Part shown: in pieces, positions 1-5,147 of the stretch
How the letters are laid out: each line of letters starts with the position of its first letter
Position numbering within the stretch: position 1 is the stretch's first letter
DNA from: Alphaproteobacteria bacterium
GTDB taxonomy: Bacteria > Pseudomonadota > Alphaproteobacteria > Rhizobiales > Devosiaceae
Direction of reading: 5' to 3'
Assembly: GCA_024279575.1 (NCBI GenBank)
Contig: JAJRRJ010000094.1
Location: forward strand, 1-15,622
DNA: 15,622 nucleotides
Program-made: the position numbers and the translations under genes
Notes under the pieces: model-generated
Databases searched by the model: none
What the model was told of the DNA's origin: nothing
What the model saw: only the letters and a program-made list of their open reading frames with translations

Positions 1-886
1 ATTTGTAATATAGCGCTCGCGACTGGTCGTAAGCTTTTGCGTAGATTTCGCGAGTTTCAGGATCGCTTAGCAGAAATGCTTCGTTTTCAGACAGCACTGG
101 ATTATCACCAGCCCGAAAACGCTTTTTTTTATGTTCTGCATATTTCTCAGTTCCGATAAATTCGCAGACAAGCGGTTCCTCTAAAAGCTGATAAACGTCA
201 TAATAATGGCGCATGAAATTGACTGGAAAACTGCCTTCCTCCTGCTGTCTGCGATATTTCGTAGATATCGTTTGAAGTTTTTCAATGAAGGTATAGCCAG
301 GGTTGTAACAGGCAACATTTTGGGCGCGGTTGTCGGCAATCTCCACCTTGTCTCCAGCGTGTTCATAGGCCCAAGACGTGATGGTTTTAGCAATGTTTGG
401 CGTAATATCATCAAATCCCACTTCGAGCAGAATTCCGTCTTTTAATCCGTCAACTGTGCCAAATGACTTTTTGTAATTCAGCCGAATTCCACCGCTTCTA
501 TAACGTTCGTCATCGAACTCATGGTCACGTTTAACGCTTTCGATGCCATCAATATTGATTGTTTCCGCAAGCCAGTCATAGAAACCTCGCCTAGATTCTA
601 TATGAGCCGGTTTGCTATGATTTTTTCCAGTTTTAACCTTCAGTTTTTCAGGCGGCTCAATACGGATATCAATATCCTCAGAAAACCTGTCTATAATGCC
701 AAAGCCCTTGGATAAGGACGTGCCACCTTTAAGCTCAAATTTCATGCCAAGTTGCTGTAATCCGTAGAGGCAATGCATGATCCAATAATCCTTTTCAACA
801 AGAACAGGATCAATAGAATGCTCTTCACCGACAATACGGATCAGATCAGAAAAATCTTTGTGGTTGTGGAGGAAATCATGCGGCAT
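1..886 (-). CDS. abiEii: AbiEii-type nucleotidyltransferase toxin (partial, C-terminus beyond window)
   Basis: This frame is open from an ATG at 886 to the left edge of the window (295 codons), so its C-terminus is missing. It carries the polymerase-beta-like nucleotidyltransferase signature of the AbiEii/AbiGii toxin family: LKGGTSLSKGF at about residues 52-62, RFSEDIDI at about 67-74, a third acidic site in LLEVGF at about 153-158, IEKLQTI near 201 and RHYYDVYQL near 226. AbiEii-family toxins (type IV toxin-antitoxin) transfer nucleotides to cellular targets, including tRNA in the MenT relatives, and stop growth; some give phage resistance by abortive infection. The start overlaps the end of the antitoxin gene by 11 bases, so translation is probably coupled. 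An ATG at 879 is excluded because it reaches a stop after 12 codons. Family assignment is strong; the target is unknown. Confidence 0.9.
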   Translation of the reverse strand, partial: MPHDFLHNHKDFSDLIRIVGEEHSIDPVLVEKDYWIMHCLYGLQQLGMKFELKGGTSLSKGFGIIDRFSEDIDIRIEPPEKLKVKTGKNHSKPAHIESRRGFYDWLAETINIDGIESVKRDHEFDDERYRSGGIRLNYKKSFGTVDGLKDGILLEVGFDDITPNIAKTITSWAYEHAGDKVEIADNRAQNVACYNPGYTFIEKLQTISTKYRRQQEEGSFPVNFMRHYYDVYQLLEEPLVCEFIGTEKYAEHKKKRFRAGDNPVLSENEAFLLSDPETREIYAKAYDQSRALYYK

Positions 887-1472
887 GTTCTACCGTACCG
901 CGAGTCAGAAGAGGCTCAAAGAACTTCTTGGCTTTGCTCCCACCATATTCTCGCACAGCTTTGATCAACGCCTTTTGATCAACGCTCCGCATTTTCTTCT
1001 TCACGCCTTCTAGCATTGCAGAACGGCGCTCTGCCAAGCGATCAAGATTATTGACCAGATCAACCAGCAAAAATTCTTCCGTTAGTGATTTAGGGAAATG
1101 TGGCTTCATCCGAAAATCATATTCACGCTTGCCGAGTTTAAAGAGTCCATGGCGTTTATGATTATAGACAACCGTCTCATTATATAGCTGCGTTGAACCA
1201 ACACCGAGAGCGTTATAGGCATGCGGTGTGGTCAGCAAAAAGCGATCATCATTCAGAAACGCTTTGATCAGATTTTCATCGTCGGCGGGCGCTGCGCCAA
1301 AGCTTGTCTGCTTGGGATAATAATAAAGCCCCCCTGCCAGCTTCATCAGTGTTCCATCTTTTACGAGTTGGCCGAGGTGACGATCAACGGCATTCGACCA
1401 CGGCAATAGGTCGGCACGTCGATAGACCTGCCCTTGGCGAAGATGTTTTTTCAGTGCGTCCAATTTACTCAT
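876..1472 (-). CDS. abiEi: AbiEi-type antitoxin / autoregulator (DUF6088-like)
   Basis: This is a 198-residue protein with an N-terminal winged-helix segment (about residues 15-60: YRRADLLPW, VDRHLGQLVKDG, then GGLYYYP, the typical wing of AbiEi and DUF6088 proteins). The C-terminal part is basic and helical. Known AbiEi antitoxins repress their own promoter through the winged helix and neutralise the nucleotidyltransferase through the C-terminal domain, without forming a stable complex. The gene lies directly before the AbiEii toxin with an 11-base overlap, the standard order for this system. The start at 1472 is fixed by a good promoter ending 6 bases before the ATG; there is no Shine-Dalgarno, so the mRNA may be leaderless. 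The role is inferred from fold motifs and gene order. Confidence 0.85.
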   Translation of the reverse strand: MSKLDALKKHLRQGQVYRRADLLPWSNAVDRHLGQLVKDGTLMKLAGGLYYYPKQTSFGAAPADDENLIKAFLNDDRFLLTTPHAYNALGVGSTQLYNETVVYNHKRHGLFKLGKREYDFRMKPHFPKSLTEEFLLVDLVNNLDRLAERRSAMLEGVKKKMRSVDQKALIKAVREYGGSKAKKFFEPLLTRGTVEHAA

Positions 1473-1507
1473 AACCCTATACTATCGTAAACTTTCCTAT
1501 TTTGCAA
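1473..1507 (-). promoter_or_regulatory. abiE promoter, probably leaderless
   Basis: On the minus strand, TTGCAA (1502-1507) and TAGTAT (1479-1484) are separated by 17 bases and resemble -35 and -10 boxes. The -10 ends 6 bases before the ATG at 1472, so transcription should start at or next to the A of the start codon. No ribosome-binding site would fit, which points to a leaderless mRNA. Confidence 0.55.
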
Positions 1508-1592
1508 GTTTTTTCATTTAAAATTCATGCAATAAAATAAATATAGGTATACATTGCGCGAAATTCAACAGCCGAAACGTTGGTCAATGGGT

Positions 1593-1884
1593 GCAGGGAG
1601 AGCTATCCCCCCCTGCTCATGGGTTCTAAGGGGCGATGACGCGCCCTTTTGTCTGCGGGTTTGGGGGAGGAGATATTCCCCCAGTCTCAATGAAATTGCC
1701 CCTGTGGAGCAGTCTCCATAAAGTGGGCTTGGGGTTTTCAGGGGCAGCAGGAACGCTCCCCTGAATGGTGATGCAACGGCCAGGCGTTGTGGTGGGGATG
1801 GGAAGGCGCGTCATGAAATGATGGGCCTGGAACTGTCCCCACAGGCCGGAGGGGATGAAACGGGGAACGCGCAGCGGGTTCCCC
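1593..1884. repeat. Hairpin-dense noncoding block next to the oriT candidate
   Basis: No credible gene lies between 1473 and 2078. This part holds a chain of short inverted repeats: GCAGGG/CCCTGC (1593-1598, 1611-1616), GGGCG/CGCCC (1631-1635, 1642-1646), GGGGGA/TCCCCC (1663-1668, 1677-1682), TGGAG/CTCCA (1705-1709, 1714-1718) inside GCCC/GGGC, TTCAGGGG/CCCCTGAA (1737-1744, 1758-1765), CAACG/CGTTG (1774-1778, 1785-1789), GGCCTG/CAGGCC (1824-1829, 1842-1847, alternative to GTGGGGA/TCCCCAC 1792-1798, 1836-1842) and GGGGAAC/GTTCCCC (1862-1868, 1878-1884). Such density suggests DNA that works single-stranded (transfer, or start of complementary-strand synthesis) or a structured RNA. I cannot tell which. 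Confidence 0.6.
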
Positions 1885-1889
1885 TTTCC

Positions 1890-1930
1890 AAGATAGGCGT
1901 TGTAATACAACGCACATCTTGCGGAGCGCA
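1890..1930 (+). other. Candidate origin of transfer (oriT) with nic site
   Basis: A 7-bp perfect inverted repeat, GCGTTGT (1897-1903) and ACAACGC (1907-1913), has a 3-base loop and is flanked by a second pair, AAGAT (1890-1894) and ATCTT (1916-1920), across a symmetric 2x2 internal loop. Directly after the inner repeat comes ACATCTTGCGG. MOB-P oriTs (RP4, R64, Ti borders) have an inverted repeat just 5' of a nick at a YATCCTG|Y core. Here CATCTTG|C (1915-1922) differs by one transition, giving a predicted nick between 1921 and 1922 on the plus strand. No relaxase gene is in the window to confirm the family. Confidence 0.55.
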
Positions 1931-1988
1931 GTATTTAGGTTTTCTTTTCATAACTTTCTCTGTGCGAGGGGTCACTGAACCGTGCCAC

Positions 1989-2023
1989 AAAAAACAGAAT
2001 CACGTCATGAAGCGTCAATTCTG
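1989..2023 (-). terminator. Probable terminator of the leftward small-gene operon
   Basis: Read on the minus strand, CAGAAT (2018-2023) and ATTCTG (1995-2000) form a 6-bp stem around a 17-base partly self-complementary loop, followed by six T (1994-1989). It lies 56 bases beyond the stop codon at 2079. Confidence 0.45.
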
Positions 2024-2078
2024 ACGTACGACCTAACATAGTTTAATTGCGTTCGGGCTGTGTTGCTTGAGATTTTGT

Positions 2079-2360
2079 TTAGGACTGACAGCAACGTTTA
2101 GACGCAGAAATCGCGTTCTTAATTCTGGTTGCAGCGAGGTAAGTTTCCCAATATTCCTCAAATCCATCTGCGATCATTTCTGCTACCTCCCGCTCTACTG
2201 GTGTATTTATTGCTCTCGACAGGAACTGCATCAGGGCTTCGTGGATGGTAATTTTTTCAACGGTTAAATGCTGCCATAAAGTTTGCCTCATTTCCTGCGA
2301 ACCGCTTGGAAGAAAATCTCGTGGAACATTATTTCGGTGGGTATTTGGCATGTGAGGCAC
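2079..2360 (-). CDS. Small hypothetical protein
   Basis: This is a 93-codon frame that starts at GTG 2360; an ATG at 2351 would give 90 residues. GGTGAG, 9 bases before the GTG and inside the end of the preceding gene, favours the GTG start. The two genes are only 3 bases apart and are probably translated together. The predicted protein is soluble and mostly helical (residues 20-80), has no signal or membrane segment and ends in a cysteine pair (KRCCQS). I do not recognise a family. Its place just right of the oriT candidate, on the strand that would be transcribed from incoming single-stranded DNA, fits a small leading-region protein, but that is only positional inference. Confidence 0.55.
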   Translation of the reverse strand: MPHMPNTHRNNVPRDFLPSGSQEMRQTLWQHLTVEKITIHEALMQFLSRAINTPVEREVAEMIADGFEEYWETYLAATRIKNAISASKRCCQS

Positions 2361-2363
2361 GCG

Positions 2364-2504
2364 TCAATGCTCACCGCCTTCGCGATCTTTCATTTCCTGC
2401 AATTCCTCAGTGACAATTTCCAGTTGGTCGAGCACTTGTGACAACTGCTTGCTGATAAATTTCAGACTCGTGTTATTGGCATTTTGATCTTCCTTACTGT
2501 TCAT
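2364..2504 (-). CDS. Small acidic coiled-coil protein
   Basis: This is a 46-residue frame from ATG 2504 with CAGGAG placed 8 bases upstream. The frame stays open to 2618, but the upstream part is proline- and aromatic-rich and has no start signal as good, so the short version is preferred. Residues 12-40 (SLKFISKQLSQVLDQLEIV and onward) show leucine/isoleucine heptad spacing with many Glu and Gln, as in a short coiled coil; the end is acidic. No family is recognised. It is the first gene of a two-gene leftward unit with the 93-codon frame that follows. The size would suit a dimerising accessory or antitoxin-like protein, but nothing specific supports that. Confidence 0.5.
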   Translation of the reverse strand: MNSKEDQNANNTSLKFISKQLSQVLDQLEIVTEELQEMKDREGGEH

Positions 2505-2537
2505 CACTTTGGCTCCTGTAAAATTTCTAAAAAATAT

Positions 2538-2592
2538 CGAAGGAGGATTACACACCCTCTGAGGTGAAATAGAATAACCCTCCTCCGATTTT
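2538..2592 (+). repeat. Imperfect inverted repeat followed by a T-run
   Basis: CGAAGGAGG (2538-2546) and CCTCCTCCG (2579-2587) pair at 8 of 9 positions around an inner CACC/GGTG, and the right arm is followed by ATTTTT. It could be a weak rightward terminator, though no rightward gene needs one here. Otherwise it is leader structure ahead of the small gene starting at 2504. Confidence 0.25.
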
Positions 2593-2719
2593 TGCAAATG
2601 CGGTGGGAAAAAACGCATCGCTTACTTAAAAGATCATTTTTGAAAAGCTGATCTTGAGGAGATGATCGTATGAGCGAACAACTCCGTTCAAGAGAAATCA
2701 GCACTTAGGGTGCATTATT

Positions 2720-2776
2720 CACGTGTGGCGTGGTGTTGGTGATCAGCCACTCACGTCAAGCGTGATTTGTCACGTG
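2720..2776. repeat. CACGT repeats and stem-loop behind the GNAT gene
   Basis: CACGTG occurs at 2720-2725 and 2771-2776, with CACGTC at 2752-2757. ACGTGTGGC (2721-2729) pairs with GCCACTCACGT (2746-2756) as a 9-bp stem with a 2-base bulge. There is no T-run, so it is not a standard terminator. It lies between the stop of the GNAT gene and the start of the small-gene operon and may carry that operon's promoter or an operator. Confidence 0.3.
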
Positions 2777-3414
2777 AGTTGGGATACCAATGTTCCCGTT
2801 TTACGTGGTGGCTTCGTATGAATTCTTGAAATATCGTTTTGATCTGACCCTCTAAAGTCAGGCACCCGATCAGTAGCTAAAAGTTCCATCTGCATTTTTT
2901 CGCCATAAAACCGCGTGAGCGTTGGAGCGTGAGTTTCATGCTGTGACCAATAGACAATATCATTGTCCTTGTAGTGCCTATCAAAAATCATTTCAAAATA
3001 GGCTTTTCCTCTACCGCCACCTTCGTTGCCAGGAAACATGCCAAGGTTATTAACTTCCAAAACCCCAATATCATTAGCGGCAGGCCAAAATCTTTGTTTC
3101 AGTGAGATAGGCGGTGCAGATACAAGGGCATATCCAACTTCTGGTTTTTCCTCCAAGCTGTCACGCAGCGAATAAAGAGCCGTTCCACTTTGTGCCAGCT
3201 TTTTTCTAAGGGCTTCTTCATTGTGCCGTTCCTGATCTTTCCAATGCCACAGCACACTCATCTTATCCATCATGGGTTCAAGATTTTCATAGGTTGGTGC
3301 TATTGATTGGATGTGCAGGTTTGCAGGCCAGCTATTGTTATAAATACCTGATAATATCCCTCTTTGATAACGCGCTTTGGTTAGCGCCCAATGATTTTTA
3401 GGCACTAATGACAT
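2770..3414 (-). CDS. GNAT-like N-acetyltransferase
   Basis: This 214-residue protein has the layout of a GCN5-related acetyltransferase in its C-terminal half: a strand (IGVLEVNNLGMFPG, about 116-129), then the acetyl-CoA loop EGGGRGKAYFEMIF (about 131-144, matching the Q/RxxGxG/A motif A), and QHETHAPTLTRFYGEKMQMEL (about 158-178), the usual 'N..A..FY.k.GF' motif B. The N-terminal 90 residues are not recognised. GNAT enzymes move an acetyl group from acetyl-CoA to small molecules, proteins or aminoacyl-tRNA. The gene overlaps the end of the XRE regulator by 17 bases, so the two are one unit. A toxin role (as for TacT/AtaT) is possible, but the partner here is XRE, not the usual ribbon-helix-helix antitoxin. 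The start at 3414 has a weak GGGATAAAG upstream. Confidence 0.6.
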   Translation of the reverse strand: MSLVPKNHWALTKARYQRGILSGIYNNSWPANLHIQSIAPTYENLEPMMDKMSVLWHWKDQERHNEEALRKKLAQSGTALYSLRDSLEEKPEVGYALVSAPPISLKQRFWPAANDIGVLEVNNLGMFPGNEGGGRGKAYFEMIFDRHYKDNDIVYWSQHETHAPTLTRFYGEKMQMELLATDRVPDFRGSDQNDISRIHTKPPRKTGTLVSQLT

Positions 3415-4039
3415 TTGCTTTATCCCATGAATTTAACATTAACTGGCTGATAGAGGAAGCAACCCCTTCTTGTTCAATAACCGTGATCATCAATTCCCCG
3501 CCGAAATCAACGATGGCCAGACAACCACAAAATACAAAAATTGTTTTATCGTTGAACTGATCACTTGGAATGGCTCTATATTCGGCATAATTCGAACCAA
3601 ATGCGGTTTCATCCCCTTCTTCCACAATAACGCGATAAGTGAATTTATCTTTTATTTTGAGCATGCGCTCTTTGTGTATGGTCAGAAAGTCAGAACCCAG
3701 GGCATCAACAAACTGCGTCGATACGCCGTTGTACAACCAAATGTCACCACCAAATTTGCGTAACTTTTCAAACTGAAAATCATAAAACTCCTTAAATCCC
3801 GCATGCCCTTTGTAGATCAAAATGCCAGATGGGGCTTGTCTTACGCCATCATAATCTGTGAATTCCAACCCTCGTGAAGAATAAAAAAGCTCCAGCTTGT
3901 GAAGGTTGTCAGATGACAGGTTGCTTTTTTCACTCTCGGCTGTTGAGAGCGTATTTGTAGACACTCCAATAGCCTTTGAAACCTCGGTTTGACTTAGGTT
4001 TAACTTTGCTCTTGCCATTCTCATTTGTGCGGGTGTCAT
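3398..4039 (-). CDS. XRE-family regulator with PLD/TrmB-like C-terminal domain
   Basis: This is a 213-residue protein. Residues 1-60 form an XRE helix-turn-helix (MRMARAKLNLSQTEVSKAIG, VSTNTLSTAESEKSNLS), which should bind an operator as a dimer. Residues 80-213 (GFKEFYDFQFEKLRKFGGDIW, TYRVIVEEGDE, LAIVDFGGELMI, MLNSWDKA) resemble the phospholipase-D-like sensor domain at the C-terminus of TrmB-type regulators. The catalytic HxK motif is absent, so a sensing rather than enzymatic role is expected. It is transcribed away from the plus-strand gene at 4165, across an AT-rich gap with an inverted repeat that may be its operator. It overlaps the GNAT gene by 17 bases, so it probably controls itself and that enzyme. 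The C-terminal assignment is by motif resemblance only. Confidence 0.65.
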   Translation of the reverse strand: MTPAQMRMARAKLNLSQTEVSKAIGVSTNTLSTAESEKSNLSSDNLHKLELFYSSRGLEFTDYDGVRQAPSGILIYKGHAGFKEFYDFQFEKLRKFGGDIWLYNGVSTQFVDALGSDFLTIHKERMLKIKDKFTYRVIVEEGDETAFGSNYAEYRAIPSDQFNDKTIFVFCGCLAIVDFGGELMITVIEQEGVASSISQLMLNSWDKANVISA

Positions 4040-4164
4040 TAATTATTCCAAGTATAGTTGTAATTTATACAGTTTTTTAACAATTTATTAACCATTTGTC
4101 TATATAAATCTCTGTATTACTTTAATTTACATAAGTATTAAATGAACATAAGGGGAGAAATACA
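4040..4164. promoter_or_regulatory. AT-rich divergent promoter region with a candidate operator
   Basis: This 125-base gap separates the leftward XRE/GNAT genes from the rightward gene at 4165. GTATA (4052-4056) and TATAC (4066-4070) form an inverted repeat 13 bases from the XRE start, a likely operator position. For the rightward gene, TTAACA (4077-4082) and TATATA (4101-4106) with an 18-base spacer are a possible promoter. The AAGGGGAG before 4165 is a good ribosome-binding site. Confidence 0.4.
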
Positions 4165-4599
4165 ATGAAAACTACAACTATAAAAAACAGCCAAAATGAC
4201 ATGCAGGCTCTGTTTAAGGAGCTTGAAGCTCGTTTTGGCACTAAGAAAGCACAGGAAATCATCGATCAGGCCAAAATGGCCCGATCTGGCCACAAAAAGC
4301 CAGGATATATGATTGTTAAGACCTATTCTGAGATGCTGGAGATGTTTCGTGGGGAAGCACAAGGCATTTTGGCCAAACTGAAGCAAGGCAAAGTAAAATG
4401 GCAAGAAAACGGAGCCAAAATCTCTTTTCTTGAAAAGCGTAAGCTGGAAGCAGAATTTCGCCGCGTCTATCGCCTGTATTGGGTCAGCATGAAGCTATTC
4501 TATCCATCTTACGATCAAGCAATGGCGGCTTATCAGAAAAAGATCAATGCGCCATTCTCAAGCGCTCCCATTTCAACAGATATGCGTATGGCGGCATAA
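4165..4599 (+). CDS. Hypothetical protein, basic and helical
   Basis: This 144-residue frame starts at ATG 4165 with AAGGGGAG 8 bases upstream. The protein is rich in Lys and Arg, lacks a signal or membrane segment and looks helical throughout. Notable stretches are FKELEARFGTKKAQEIIDQA (about 17-36) and FLEKRKLEAEFRRVYRLYW (about 88-106). I do not recognise the family. The gene is followed after 31 bases by an XRE regulator on the same strand; the pair runs against the surrounding minus-strand genes and ends at a strong terminator, so it forms a separate two-gene unit. A toxin-antitoxin or accessory-regulator pair is possible, but no motif decides it. Confidence 0.6.
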   Translation: MKTTTIKNSQNDMQALFKELEARFGTKKAQEIIDQAKMARSGHKKPGYMIVKTYSEMLEMFRGEAQGILAKLKQGKVKWQENGAKISFLEKRKLEAEFRRVYRLYWVSMKLFYPSYDQAMAAYQKKINAPFSSAPISTDMRMAA

Positions 4600-4630
4600 A
4601 CCACCGCTTTGTGTGCGGGGGGCACCAAAA

Positions 4631-5023
4631 ATGAGAAAATCAAAGAACAAATTTTATACTGATATGGGTTTCAAGTTGAGGCAGGCGCGTTGTTTGAATA
4701 AGGTTTCACAGCAATCTCTGGGCGAACGGCTTGGTGTGTCGATGCAGACGGTACAGCGCTACGAAACCGGAGAAATCCATATTCCATCGGAAGCCATCCA
4801 TATTTGCGCGCGGGTATTGAATACGCCTGTCAATTTCTTCTACGGGGATGAGAGCGTCCCTACGCCAACCAACACAAACCGTGTCGGTTTAATGGTGGCC
4901 GCTGAAATCATGGATTTGCCAGACGATAATATCCGCAAAAGTATTTACCAACTGGCACGCTCGATTAACAGAGCTGGCAACAGAGATAGTTTAACGCAGA
5001 AACGCGAGCGCGAAAGCGCATAG
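4631..5023 (+). CDS. XRE-family helix-turn-helix regulator
   Basis: This is a 130-residue protein from ATG 4631. An earlier in-frame ATG at 4547 lies inside the previous gene and adds residues with no helix-turn-helix character. The XRE domain spans about residues 10-70: FKLRQARCLNKVSQQSLGERLG, then VSMQTVQRYETGEIHIP, typical of the alphaproteobacterial SinR/XRE type with 'QxxVQxYExGxxxI', and it continues with ALxIxARVLNxPVxFFY. The C-terminal 45 residues are polar (DNIRKSIYQLARSI) and may mediate dimerisation. It probably regulates this element's genes, perhaps its own two-gene unit. The ribosome-binding site is poor (G-run 8-13 bases upstream). Domain assignment is secure; targets are unknown. 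Confidence 0.8.
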   Translation: MRKSKNKFYTDMGFKLRQARCLNKVSQQSLGERLGVSMQTVQRYETGEIHIPSEAIHICARVLNTPVNFFYGDESVPTPTNTNRVGLMVAAEIMDLPDDNIRKSIYQLARSINRAGNRDSLTQKRERESA

Positions 5024-5069
5024 ACTTTTCCCTTGTCGCGCACGTTGTGCCGCGATTATTTTAAGCAGT

Positions 5070-5105
5070 TTACGGCCAGCGTGTCCCCGCTGGCCGTAAG
5101 TTTTT
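5070..5105 (+). terminator. Strong intrinsic terminator
   Basis: A perfect 12-bp stem, TTACGGCCAGCG (5070-5081) and CGCTGGCCGTAA (5088-5099), with a 6-base loop, is followed by G and five T (5101-5105). It ends the rightward unit 4165-5023 and protects against reading into the convergent parB-like gene. Confidence 0.9.
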
Positions 5106-5107
5106 GA

Positions 5108-5144
5108 GCGTATGAGTTATAGGGACGTTTCCTATAACTCACGC
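5108..5144. repeat. Perfect 11-7-11 inverted repeat beside the parB-like gene
   Basis: TGAGTTATAGG (5113-5123) and CCTATAACTCA (5131-5141) are exact inverted arms around a 7-base centre, GACGTTT. GCG (5108-5110) and CGC (5142-5144) extend it past a 2-base bulge. Neither strand has a T-run directly after it, so it is not a normal terminator. It sits 4 bases beyond the stop of the parB-like gene. It could be a ParB-binding (parS-like) site, a tyrosine-recombinase core, or an extra bidirectional terminator stem. Confidence 0.55.
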
Positions 5145-5147
5145 TAA

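Noticed and set aside
1626..1910. 94-codon minus-strand frame
   Set aside because: It covers the hairpin block and reads as proline-rich text with no domain, and its start lies inside the oriT-like repeat.
2505..2618. N-terminal extension of the small coiled-coil gene
   Set aside because: The extra 38 codons have no start signal and odd composition, whereas ATG 2504 has a good ribosome-binding site.
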